DNA of 64,000 nt from Campylobacter sp. MIT 97-5078 (GTDB lineage Bacteria; Campylobacterota; Campylobacteria; Campylobacterales; Campylobacteraceae), in the NCBI RefSeq assembly GCF_006864455.1, contig NZ_QHLK01000005.1, positions 1 to 64,000 of the forward strand, read 5' to 3'. How positions within the stretch are numbered: the first letter of the stretch is position 1; each line of letters starts with the position of its first letter. The notes beneath the pieces are model-generated. The model was given only the letters and a program-made list of their open reading frames with translations. It made no database searches and was not told the origin of the DNA. The position numbers and the translations under genes are program-made. This document shows positions 44,688 to 52,606 of the stretch, piece by piece.

Positions 44688-44942
44688 TTAAGAAAATTCT
44701 TTAATTTTATTAGAAAAGTCTGTATTAAAGAGATGTTTTAATGCCACTTGAATTAAAGCAGTAATTTTTTCATTTTCATTAAGGTTATCATCAAATTGTT
44801 CCTTATAAAGAGGTAACATCATTTCTATGAGTTTCATAGTCTTTTCATCAAAAGCAAGCCTCTTTTGTGTCATTAAAGTCTTTTTAGAACCATTTAAGCC
44901 TAAAATTGCTTCTTTGACTTCATTATTTGCATTATTTTCCAT
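44688..44942 (-). CDS. hypothetical protein, 84 aa
   Basis: Begins MENNANNEVKEAILGLNGSK; the rest is helical and acidic with QKRLAFDEKTMKLIEMMLPL. An AAAAGGA site precedes the ATG. No signal peptide. I do not recognise it. It is the first gene after cjaB that lacks a chromosomal counterpart I know, and is probably element cargo or a small regulator. Confidence 0.6.
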   Translation of the reverse strand: MENNANNEVKEAILGLNGSKKTLMTQKRLAFDEKTMKLIEMMLPLYKEQFDDNLNENEKITALIQVALKHLFNTDFSNKIKEFS

Positions 44943-45114
44943 ATATAGTCCTTTTTTATAAATTTAAGTATATTATAGCATATTTTTGCAAATATTTTAT
45001 ATATAAGCTATATTTATTAGTAAAAATAATATATAATTATATTTATATAACATAACTTAACAAAGAAAAAAGCTTGCAAAATTATCATTTCTTGTAAGAA
45101 GTCAAGATAAAAAT

Positions 45115-45138
45115 ATAACATACTATTTAGTATGTTAT
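45115..45138. promoter_or_regulatory. inverted repeat upstream of the recombinase gene
   Basis: ATAACATACTA and TAGTATGTTAT are exact 11-base complements around TT, about 20 bases before the recombinase ATG. The short spacer suits a dimeric repressor operator rather than a Xer core site. Confidence 0.5.
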
Positions 45139-45157
45139 ACAAAATGGAGAATTTCTA

Positions 45158-46114
45158 ATGAAACTAAGCAAAAACGACTTTATCTTAGATTTGGAGACTT
45201 GGGCTAAGGCATATTTTTTGCACATATCAGCCCTTAACTACTCAAAAAATACAATTTTGCTATATAAGAGAGTGATTAATGAATTTATTGAGTATAGCCT
45301 TGAGTTTCAAGATGAAATGTCTATTAAGCACATAAAAACAGCTTATATTATAGCTTTCTTGCAATTTTTGGAAGAAAAAGTGTGCAATAACGCAAAAAAG
45401 CTTAAAAATGGTTATAAACTTTCAAAATCATCAAAAAGTGCTTATGTTAAAGCAATTCGTTCTTTTTTTGTTTTTATCACTGAAAATAACGATGAAAATT
45501 ATACTTTTGACTTTGCCTTTAAAAAGATCAAGCTTGACAATACCAAAAGCGAAGAAAAACTCATTTATCTTAATGAAGATGAAATTTTGAGATTAAGCGA
45601 GTATATAGAAAGGCAAAAAGCAAAGAAAAGTGATTTTTTATCGTATAGAAATGCTTTGCTTGTTAAATTAATGCTTCACGCAGGACTTAGAATAAGCGAG
45701 GCTTTAGGTGTAAAATTAAAAGACTTTAGCGATCAAGATGAAATGTATGCTATTAAAATATTAGCTAAAGGAGGTAAAGAGCAATTTGCCTACATAGATA
45801 AAGAAAAGATAGCTGGTGACTTAGAATTTCTAAGCAGTATTCTTGATAATGAAGCTTTGATTATGCAAACAAAAAATCATACTCCGCTTAATAGAACAAA
45901 TGCCTTTGCTATCATTAATAAAATTTATGAAAAAAGTCTTATATCAAAAAAAGGTTTGCATCTATTAAGACATACTTTGGCAATGAGGCTTACTGATAGA
46001 GGAGTTAGTCCTTTGGTTATACAAAAAATACTAAGGCATTCTAATATTAACACCACAACCATTTATGCAAAAGCTACAGCTAAAAATGTAGCGGAGGTTT
46101 TGGTGGGATTTTAA
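45158..46114 (+). CDS. Xer-type tyrosine recombinase
   Basis: 318 residues. An N-terminal SAM-like core-binding domain (LNYSKNTILLYKRVINEFIE) and a C-terminal catalytic domain with Arg178 (GLRISEALGV), Lys204, His268 and Arg271 (LHLLRHT), His294 (ILRHSN) and Tyr303 (TTTIYAKAT). All catalytic residues are present. Such enzymes do chromosome dimer resolution (XerH in Campylobacter) or integrate elements (XerT of Helicobacter TnPZ). Its place at the element edge favours integration, but a XerH role cannot be excluded. It has a GGAG ribosome site. Confidence 0.9.
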   Translation: MKLSKNDFILDLETWAKAYFLHISALNYSKNTILLYKRVINEFIEYSLEFQDEMSIKHIKTAYIIAFLQFLEEKVCNNAKKLKNGYKLSKSSKSAYVKAIRSFFVFITENNDENYTFDFAFKKIKLDNTKSEEKLIYLNEDEILRLSEYIERQKAKKSDFLSYRNALLVKLMLHAGLRISEALGVKLKDFSDQDEMYAIKILAKGGKEQFAYIDKEKIAGDLEFLSSILDNEALIMQTKNHTPLNRTNAFAIINKIYEKSLISKKGLHLLRHTLAMRLTDRGVSPLVIQKILRHSNINTTTIYAKATAKNVAEVLVGF

Positions 46115-46260
46115 AAGAATTTTTCTTTAAAAAACCTTTAAAAAAGACTTTTGAAAGAAAAATAAGGGCTAGAGCAAGAAAGCCTAAAAGGGCTTATCTT
46201 CCCATATTGTAAGGTATTTTTAGGTTGAAATTATCGATTGTAATTGTTTTCAACCAAAAC

Positions 46261-46770
46261 TCAAACAGTTGTTTGCAAAGATGAATTTTTAATTTGTGTA
46301 TTATCATAGAGCTTTTCTCCGTTGTTTTCTATGATTAGTTTTAAGGTAATTTTTTGATTTTTGGTCAAATTATCCCATTCGATCAAGAAATAATTATATT
46401 CCCTTTGAAGTATCAAAATTAGAGTATCTTTGATGTCTTTTTGTGAAGCTTTGTACTTGACTATATGTCATAATTCATAAGCAGATTGTTGTGTGTAATA
46501 AGGAAAACCTTTGGTTATTTTATAAATTTCATCGATTTCTTTGCTCGTAGCCCTAAAACGATCCTGCAAAAATTCTTTCCAAGATGTCAAAGAAATTTCT
46601 GCAATACTAAAATGCTTAACTGATTTGTAAAAAGCTCATTTTTTATCTGTAAATATAGCCTCTAGCAATGTCTCGTTTTAACTCTTTTTCTTCAGCTATG
46701 CGATTGCAAAAAAACTCTCCTTTGACTATTCCACCATAAAAAAATGGATTTTTTGTTCTGTAATTTTCAT
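46261..46770 (-). pseudogene. decayed AAA-family ATPase gene
   Basis: From the ATG at 46770 a shifted frame gives KNPFFYGGIVKGEFFCNRIA then EEKELKRDIARG, the usual start of ATPase_2-type (archaeal-ATPase-like) proteins. The Walker A and B region is absent. Sequence then resumes with FYKSVKHFSIAEISLTSWKE and FRATSKEIDEIYKITKGFPY, an in-frame TGA stands where such proteins have Trp (YEL-stop-HIV), and the end reads NLTKNQKITLKLIIENNGEK to a stop at 46261-46263. A lost G at the start codon, a central deletion and a nonsense change mark a dead gene. Confidence 0.65.
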
Positions 46771-46913
46771 TATGTATTCTCTATTATGTAAAATGCGTTA
46801 TGTTTTTTACATAATTATACTATATAAATTTAGTATCTTTGGTATTGTAAATACAAATTTTTAGATTTTTAGAATAGACTTAAAATAAGAAAATCTAAAA
46901 AGTCGATGAGGGA

Positions 46914-46921
46914 TATAGAAT
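46914..46921 (+). promoter_or_regulatory. -10 box for the hairpin RNA candidate
   Basis: TATAGAAT lies seven to eight bases before the first base of the long stem at 46930. Campylobacter promoters depend mainly on the -10 box. This would start an RNA right at the stem. Confidence 0.4.
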
Positions 46922-46928
46922 ATTAATA

Positions 46929-46975
46929 GACCTAGAGTGGTTTTAATCCAAACTTTCGTTGGAACTCTCTAGGTT
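46929..46975 (+). ncRNA. structured RNA candidate upstream of the HEPN gene
   Basis: ACCTAGAG (46930-46937) pairs perfectly with CTCTAGGT (46967-46974). Inside, TCCAA (46947-46951) pairs with TTGGA (46959-46963), and C53-G58 can extend this with one bulge and a TTTC loop. A -10 box stands just before it and a separate TATAAT (46984-46989) after it serves the HEPN gene, so it need not be an mRNA leader. A second hairpin (46861-46869 with 46890-46898) lies upstream. HEPN Abi proteins of the AbiF group are reported to pair with such RNAs; the link here is inferred. Confidence 0.45.
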
Positions 46976-47027
46976 ACCAAAATTATAATATAATTAAGTA
47001 AATAAAAAAAACAAAAAAAGGTTTTTT

Positions 47028-47786
47028 ATGTTTAGCTTGGAAAATAATGTGTATTTAAAAATAAAAAAAATATTTAACAAGCATAACGATATTCTTACAG
47101 AAGATTTTGAAAAAAGAATTAAGAAAAGCATTAGAGTTCTTCATTTTGAATATTTATGGGGTTCTTGCAAAGAAGCAGAAAAGGTGGTGTCCAAAAATAA
47201 TCTTAGCTCCAAAGACATCAATCTATTCGATTTAATTATGGATATTTATAACAAAAGAAGAAGACAACATCAAGCTAAATTTCTACTCTTGCATTGCTTT
47301 GAGAATGCTTTGCGTAGCACTCTAGCAGTAAAAATTGCAAATAAATATAATGGTGCTAAAGATAATTGGTTCTTAGATAATAGCAATATGTCAGAACAAA
47401 TGAAAAGTAGAATTCGTAGGAAATGCACACGCATCAATATACAAGCAGCAAGTACATTTGAAATTTTTGATTGTTTTTATTTAATAGATTTACAAGAGAT
47501 TTTATCAGAATATTGGTTTTTATTTGAAGATATTTTTTTGGGTTCAAAGCAATATAAAGGACAAGTTCTTCCCGCCTATAACATATTGCATTTAGATGTA
47601 AAAGTTGGGCAAATTCGTATAGCTAGAAATTTAATTTGTCATAATAAGCCGACTAAGATACGCTTTCAAAAAGATTTGGAAATTTTGCTTTTGAGAATGG
47701 GGTATAACCTTAGAGATGCTATTAATATAGGAGATATTACACAATCAATACCTTTAAATTATAACTATGACGATCTATTAATATAA
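47028..47786 (+). CDS. HEPN-domain Abi-like protein
   Basis: 252 residues, no signal peptide. The HEPN RNase motif is R200-N201-x3-H205 in IRIARNLICHNKPTK. A FENALRSTLAVKIANKY helix in the first half and the NWF motif after it recall the Abi_2/AbiD-AbiF families of phage-exclusion proteins. HEPN proteins act as RNases that stop host growth on infection or when an antitoxin is lost. The gene has its own TATAAT and AAAAGG and stands alone, with a hairpin RNA candidate just upstream and no protein antitoxin beside it. Exact family membership needs a profile search. Confidence 0.65.
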   Translation: MFSLENNVYLKIKKIFNKHNDILTEDFEKRIKKSIRVLHFEYLWGSCKEAEKVVSKNNLSSKDINLFDLIMDIYNKRRRQHQAKFLLLHCFENALRSTLAVKIANKYNGAKDNWFLDNSNMSEQMKSRIRRKCTRINIQAASTFEIFDCFYLIDLQEILSEYWFLFEDIFLGSKQYKGQVLPAYNILHLDVKVGQIRIARNLICHNKPTKIRFQKDLEILLLRMGYNLRDAINIGDITQSIPLNYNYDDLLI

Positions 47787-47818
47787 GGTTGCCAAAGCAA
47801 AAGATGAGAATTTATATA

Positions 47819-48091
47819 TTACCACTTAAGCTTTTTATCAAAACCAAGCTCATCAATGAGTCTATTTCTAAAAGGTATTAAGTCTTTCATAAGCTTATCC
47901 ATAGCTATGCTATGGCTTACTAACACAAGTTTTACCTTGTCTCCCAAAAATTCAGCTGTATATATGTTTTTGGTGTTTTTATTCACAAAAGCATCATCTA
48001 CATTTGCATAAGGTCTATATTCTTTGGCAAATGTTTCATTGCTTACTGTAAATACTTTTCCTTGTATATCTATAACTTCATCGTGTTTCAT
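47819..48091 (-). CDS. hypothetical protein, 90 aa
   Basis: From the ATG at 48091 with AAAAAGGA upstream; the longer frame adds an implausible leader. Reads MKHDEVIDIQGKVFTVSNET then a region with VKLVLVSHSIAMDKLMKDLI. Mixed alpha/beta and cytosolic. I do not recognise it. It is the last gene of the leftward block that starts at the replication-like gene. Confidence 0.6.
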   Translation of the reverse strand: MKHDEVIDIQGKVFTVSNETFAKEYRPYANVDDAFVNKNTKNIYTAEFLGDKVKLVLVSHSIAMDKLMKDLIPFRNRLIDELGFDKKLKW

Positions 48092-48153
48092 TATATATCC
48101 TTTTTTAAATATGTTAAATTTTAGATATAAATAATATCTCAAAAATAGATATG

Positions 48154-48378
48154 TTATTTATATCCTTTTTTTGCTTTATTTTTCAGCATTTTATCATAAA
48201 AAGCTTGGGCTTGTTCTAATTCATCAAAATAATCTATTTTTAGTCCTGTATGCGATTTATAATTAACATTGCCATATTTCCTTTCTACTAAAAAAGTGTT
48301 GAATAGGGTTTGTTCCATACTCATTTGATAATACCTTGTATTACCTCTATCAGTGGCTCTAAAGATAGTAGTTTGCAT
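48154..48378 (-). CDS. small WGR-domain-like protein
   Basis: 74 residues from the ATG at 48378; a TTG two codons earlier is possible. TTIFRATDRGNTRYYQMSME, then FLVERKYGNVNYKS and FDELEQAQAFYDKMLKNKAK follow the WGR fold, which binds nucleic acid in plasmid and PARP-related proteins. It is common on mobile elements. It lies just downstream of the excisionase-like gene, within the leftward operon. Confidence 0.65.
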   Translation of the reverse strand: MQTTIFRATDRGNTRYYQMSMEQTLFNTFLVERKYGNVNYKSHTGLKIDYFDELEQAQAFYDKMLKNKAKKGYK

Positions 48379-48380
48379 CT

Positions 48381-48563
48381 TCAAGCCTTTGGATTTTTAA
48401 GAGTTTCTTCTATTTCTTTGATGTTATATAAAGGGCTTTTAGTGCTTTTATGAATACGATATTCCTTAATATAACCCTGTTTAACCCAGTTAATAATGGT
48501 TGCACAACTTACTTGCAGAATTTTAGCAGCTTCATCTCTTCTGCAATATATTCTTTCACTCAT
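48381..48563 (-). CDS. excisionase-like HTH protein 2
   Basis: 60 residues. A MerR/HTH_17 winged helix: YCRRDEAAKILQVSCATIIN, WVKQGYIKEYRI and a wing. GGAGAAAAC precedes the ATG, which overlaps the end of the neighbouring HTH gene. Such proteins direct excision or regulate element genes; two in tandem is notable. Confidence 0.75.
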   Translation of the reverse strand: MSERIYCRRDEAAKILQVSCATIINWVKQGYIKEYRIHKSTKSPLYNIKEIEETLKNPKA

Positions 48564-48792
48564 TGTTTTCTCCTATAACTTTCCCTTGTAAACAATCATT
48601 TTGAAGTTTGATAATTTCATCTTCTTCTATGTAAATAGCTCTGCCAAATCGTGAAGCTTTTATAGCTTTTGTTTTAACCCATCTATTAATAGTAGGATAA
48701 CTTACACCAAAAAATTCAGCACTTTCTTTAATGCTGTAATAACGCTTTTTTATATTTTTGCCATCTTTTACGAGTATAAGAAACTCTTTCAT
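48556..48792 (-). CDS. excisionase-like HTH protein 1
   Basis: 78 residues with the HTH_17 pattern KRYYSIKESAEFFGVSYPTI, NRWVKTKAIKASRFGRAIYI. It overlaps the second HTH gene by eight bases and follows the helicase by nine. The AGGAGG site is strong. It may control excision of the element with the Xer recombinase, but this is inference from family and place. Confidence 0.75.
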   Translation of the reverse strand: MKEFLILVKDGKNIKKRYYSIKESAEFFGVSYPTINRWVKTKAIKASRFGRAIYIEEDEIIKLQNDCLQGKVIGENNE

Positions 48793-48801
48793 TATTCCTC
48801 C

Positions 48802-50270
48802 TTATGTTATGGTTATGCTATCTTTACAATATTTTAAAAACTTGTCATCAAGTAAATAAGCTCTATCTACAATAAGTTCAGCTTTACTTCTTGTTAGAGC
48901 AACATAAAAAAGATTAAGTTCTTCTTTGGTTATCTCTACATTTGAATTTTCTTCAAGCATTTCTCTTAAATTGATAAAATCATCAATAATTTCCACTCTA
49001 TCCCATTCAAGTCCTTTGCTTTTATGTCCTGTGCTAAGAATTAAATGAGCTTTGGTTGGGTCCTTAACTACACTTGTTTTTATTTTTTTAATAAGCTCAA
49101 AAATATTTTCTCCCATATATTTAAAGCAAATAAGGAGTTTTTGCTTTAAGTCAATCTCCTTACTTTCATCAGAATAGGCTATAAGTTCTTTAACATTGTT
49201 AAATCTAGAAATAAAAGCATTTTGAATGCGTTCTTTTTTACCACAAAGCAAATTTTGAATATCAAGCAGATCGTTGAAATTGTAGCTTTCTACTCCACCT
49301 ACTAAAAAAAATTTTTATCTAGGTTTTGCACAGCTATGTCAAAAAGTTTGGCATTGGTGCGAGTAATGATTGCTTTTTGTTCATTTAAATTTTTACGCTT
49401 ATCTGGTTTAAAAGAGCCTTTAAATTCTTTTTTTGCTCCCAAGAGTTGCAAGTATCTATTGGCTTCTTTTGTTATGCTTTCAGGGCAACGAAAGCTTTGT
49501 GTAAGATAAAGCACTTTTGCATTTGGATATGAAGCTAGAAATTCTAAAGAATTACGCGCTCCTCTAAATTTATAAATACTTTGATAAGTATCTCCTATAA
49601 AGACTTTTTTAGCTTTTTGATTTAAAACTATATCTATGACACAGCCATTAATATCTTGAGCCTCATCAACAACTATAAAATCATAATCTAAAACAGGCTT
49701 GCTAAGCTGAAAATCTTTAAGGTAAAAGTCGTGTTCATAAAGTAGTTTTTTATCATTTGGAATTTTTTCCAGCCACAAAGTCCTTAGCTTTCTTAAAATA
49801 TAACTTGTATCCATACGAGGGTTAAGTCCATAGTCTTTTAAATTTTTACTTACTTCGTTGATAAAATCTTCAAGATTAAAATTTGTATTGCAAAAGTTAC
49901 GAAGCAAAGAAAGCAAAGAGCTTGCATAAAAGTTTTTTTCTTTTTCATCACGATCATTTAAAAGAGGATTTAAATCTAAGGCTCTTAAAGAACCAAGCCT
50001 TTCTTTGATGGATTTATTAGTATTTTCATAAGCTAGAGAGTGCATAGTTTTTACACTTACATTTTTAATATGTTTAAATTTAGATTCAGCCTCCACCCTC
50101 ATCGCAGAATTGTAGGATAAATAAAGAATTTTATACTTAGCTCTTTGTTCGCAAAATTTTACTAAAGTGGAAGTTTTGCCTGTTCCAGCATAAGCGTTAA
50201 TGAGAAGTATGTTCTCAAATTCGCAATTTACAATATGATCTTGTTCTTTAGTTAAGGAAGAAACTGACAT
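48802..50270 (-). pseudogene. UvrD/Rep-type DNA helicase, split by a homopolymer shift
   Basis: The first part starts at the ATG at 50270 (AAAGGA upstream) with Walker A NAYAGTGKTSTLVKF, DEAQ box DFIVVDEAQDINGC and TQSFRCPESITKEA. It ends at a TAG after LDKNFF, in a run of eight T (plus-strand A at 49304-49311). One added T restores NFFLVGGVESYNFNDLLDIQ and joins the second part, which holds LSTGHKSKGLEWDRVEIID and NLFYVALTRSKAELIVD, the last helicase motifs. Repaired length is about 489 residues. Either a recent pseudogene, a slippage switch or a base-call error. It overlaps the Rep-like gene. Confidence 0.75.
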
Positions 50271-51051
50271 TATCATTTCCTTTATAGGTAAAAGTATCAT
50301 TTTTAAATACAATATTAAATTCCGCAAGCAAGTGAATATTTTTATTAAATTCTTGTTTGATAGCTCTATAATACCTATCGCCTTTGTTTGCTTTTACACC
50401 TATAGCAAGCAATAGATTGTCAAAACTTAGATTTAAGGCATTATGCGAAATGAAAAAACGAATAGCTGTTTTTATTGTGGAATTTTCTACATTGACTATA
50501 TTTAAAGTTTCTTTGTTATAGTTTATGGCAAAAGTATCTTTATAAAATTTCAAATACTCACTTGAAAGAAATATGCCTAGAAATTCTTCTTTATCATTAT
50601 ATTTCATTGTTGAAATAATGTGAAAAGCATAGCCTATACCATCATTTGTTTTAAGATAGATAACTGCAGACATTATCTCATCAAGCATAGATTTAAACCA
50701 CTTGTAATTAAAGCCCTTGTCTCCATAATATTTAAGCACATTTGCGGTGCTAAATTCAACCAAAAGCCTATTATCATTAGTAATTTTTTTATATTTTGCA
50801 CAAAATATAATCAAATCGAGGAGGTCTTTATGAGCTTGAGTGAGCAAAAAGCCTTTTATTTGCACCTTGCCCCATTTTGTTTGCACGCTTCTTGTTCTTT
50901 TATTTGCCAAGAAGTCTTTATAAATGGCAGAACTCGGACTTGTTCTTTTTATAGGTGCAAAAATAGGTAATCTCAATTCTTGCACACTACAAATAGTATT
51001 TTGAATTTTGTGATTAAAAAATGTTTCATTTATATCATTTTCTTTATTCAT
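50248..51051 (-). CDS. replication-initiator-like protein
   Basis: 267 residues from the ATG at 51051. Two winged-helix-like regions can be drawn: VEFSTANVLKYYGDKGFNYK with WFKSMLDEIMSAVIYLK, and ALNLSFDNLLLAIGVKANKG with RYYRAIKQEFNKNIHLLAEF. This pair is the plan of Rep_3/TrfA-type plasmid initiators. It heads the leftward operon next to a very AT-rich gap, as a plasmid replication gene would. Sequence likeness is modest, so the call is tentative. Confidence 0.45.
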   Translation of the reverse strand: MNKENDINETFFNHKIQNTICSVQELRLPIFAPIKRTSPSSAIYKDFLANKRTRSVQTKWGKVQIKGFLLTQAHKDLLDLIIFCAKYKKITNDNRLLVEFSTANVLKYYGDKGFNYKWFKSMLDEIMSAVIYLKTNDGIGYAFHIISTMKYNDKEEFLGIFLSSEYLKFYKDTFAINYNKETLNIVNVENSTIKTAIRFFISHNALNLSFDNLLLAIGVKANKGDRYYRAIKQEFNKNIHLLAEFNIVFKNDTFTYKGNDNVSFFLN

Positions 51052-51066
51052 AATAATATTATACAA

Positions 51067-51372
51067 TAATAAGTAAAATATTCATATAAATTGTTAATTT
51101 TTTTATATTTTTTATTTTAATATATCTATTTTATAGGAATTTATCTAAATAAATATCTTATTTTTTAATGCAAATAAATTCATAAATATCTATATTTTTT
51201 TATAAAAAATATTACTAATAATAATATTTTTATGATATAATTTTAAGATTGATTTAATCAATAATGGGTGCTGTTTTTACAGCAAAGAAAGCGTTGAGGG
51301 CTTTTATAGGCTCTTTAGTTTTTTAATCTTTTTATTTGGCTAAGAACTACAAATCTAAATTTAAGGTTAAAA
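51067..51372. other. AT-rich divergent gap: candidate origin and tra promoter
   Basis: Very AT-rich. ATATCT recurs at 51122, 51153 and 51186, about three helical turns apart. A TATAAT (51236-51241) faces the tra genes. ATTGATT/AATCAAT (51248-51262) is an inverted repeat and TGCTGT/ACAGCA (51269-51284) a tight hairpin with a TTTT loop. Together these could hold an origin or tra control sites; no gene is seen. Confidence 0.4.
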
Positions 51373-51657
51373 ATGAAAAAGCTTTTATTGTTTTTAATGT
51401 TTGTATTTACCTTTGGAGCAATTTCGCTCTTTGCGGGCAATACTGATGGACTTGGTGCAAAAGGATTATGGGATACGGTAAGTTCTTGGCTAGATGATAC
51501 TTACGCTTCAAGAATTATAGCCCTTTTGTTCTTTTGTGTTGGAGTGTGGAGAGCCTTTGCTGGTTCTATACTTCAATTTTTCTTAATGCTTGGTTTTGCT
51601 GTTTTGGTAACTCAAGGAAATTCTATTATCGAAGCACTTAATTCAGGCTTGTTTTAA
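51373..51657 (+). CDS. traA: F-type pilin (TraA-like)
   Basis: 94 residues. A signal peptide (MKKLLLFLMFVFTFGAISLF, cleaved near AG) leaves about 70 residues with two hydrophobic helices (ASRIIALLFFCVGVWRAFAG; ILQFFLMLGFAVLVTQG) split by a short basic turn, the size and plan of F pilin. It is the first tra gene and is followed at once by a strong terminator. Sequence identity to known TraA is low, which is usual for pilins. Confidence 0.7.
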   Translation: MKKLLLFLMFVFTFGAISLFAGNTDGLGAKGLWDTVSSWLDDTYASRIIALLFFCVGVWRAFAGSILQFFLMLGFAVLVTQGNSIIEALNSGLF

Positions 51658-51660
51658 AAG

Positions 51661-51686
51661 AAAAAGGAGGATTTTACCTCCTTTTT
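51661..51686 (+). terminator. perfect terminator between traA and traL
   Basis: AAAAAGGAGG and CCTCCTTTTT form a 10-bp stem with loop ATTTTA and a T run, right after the traA stop. As no promoter is obvious before traL, partial read-through would make pilin mRNA far more abundant than the rest. Confidence 0.8.
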
Positions 51687-51718
51687 CTATATAAATTGTG
51701 CGAATGAAAGGATCGTTT

Positions 51719-52024
51719 TTGGCTAAAGATTCAAATGGATATGTAGAAATTAATAAATTTATTGATACTAAGCCTATGTTTGGAAATTGGGAAATTGATA
51801 CCCTTGTTGTTTTTTCTGTTTTTGTGGCTATTGCCATACTTTTTACTAAAGGGGCTATTAGTTTTGGAATTTTCTTTGTTTTAGGCATTATTTGTTCAAA
51901 AATCTATGAAAAGCTTAAAAAATCAAGGATTAAAGGTTTCTTTTTGCATTTGCTCTATATGACAGGCATAAGACAACCTAAAAAAATGCCACCCTCTTAT
52001 ATGAGATATTTTGTAGGAGCATAA
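51719..52024 (+). CDS. traL: F-type T4SS protein TraL
   Basis: About 101 residues from a TTG at 51719 with AAAGGA six bases upstream; earlier GTG and ATG codons at 51698 and 51704 lack a ribosome site. NKFIDTKPMFGNWEIDTLVV, then membrane helices and IKGFFLHLLYMTGIRQPKKM match the TraL plan. TraL sits in the inner membrane and is needed for pilus assembly. It abuts traE. Confidence 0.85.
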   Translation: MAKDSNGYVEINKFIDTKPMFGNWEIDTLVVFSVFVAIAILFTKGAISFGIFFVLGIICSKIYEKLKKSRIKGFFLHLLYMTGIRQPKKMPPSYMRYFVGA

Positions 52025-52606
52025 ATGTTATTTGATAAATACAAAAATAAAATGGATAAATACCTTTACGAGAATATTACTTTTAGAATAATCTCTATTG
52101 TTCTAAGCATTGTGATTATTTTCTTGGTATATATCATCGTAGCAAGAACTGATTCTCAAAAAGTTGTTTTTGTTCCACCAAAAATTGTCAATCAAGAATT
52201 TTGGATAGCAGGCAATGAAGTTTCTAAAACCTATTTACACGAGATGGGGCAATTTATTACTTTTAACTTGTTGAATGTTACAAAATCTAATGCAAATAAC
52301 AATATCGAAAATATCCTCACTCTAGTTGATCCAAAATTTTATGATGAAGTAAAATCAAAACTTTTAGAGCAAGCAAGATATATCATAGAAAACTCTATTT
52401 CAAGGACTTTTTTTGTCTCTTCAATCGATGCTGATGTTAAAGGTGTTATTAAAGTTTATGGTGTGGTTAAGGATATTATTGATAGCAAAGTTGTCCGCTC
52501 TGAAAATGCTGAGTTTGATATTAGGTATGACATTATACTTGGCAGATTTTTTTTAACTGATGTTGTGCCTATTAAACACGAAAAAGGAGGAAAAAGTGAT
52601 AACTAG
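52025..52606 (+). CDS. traE: F-type T4SS protein TraE
   Basis: 193 residues, VirB8-like. A single N-terminal membrane helix (IISIVLSIVIIFLVYIIVA) leads to a periplasmic domain with NQEFWIAGNEVSKTYLHEMG and LTLVDPKFYDEVKSKLLEQA. It is a scaffold of the inner-membrane part of the pilus machine. It lies between traL and traK, the order in F and SXT. Confidence 0.9.
   Translation: MLFDKYKNKMDKYLYENITFRIISIVLSIVIIFLVYIIVARTDSQKVVFVPPKIVNQEFWIAGNEVSKTYLHEMGQFITFNLLNVTKSNANNNIENILTLVDPKFYDEVKSKLLEQARYIIENSISRTFFVSSIDADVKGVIKVYGVVKDIIDSKVVRSENAEFDIRYDIILGRFFLTDVVPIKHEKGGKSDN

Noticed and set aside
45115-45138. dif-type Xer recombination site
   Set aside because: The arms are separated by only two bases, while Xer sites have a central region of about six; an operator is more likely.
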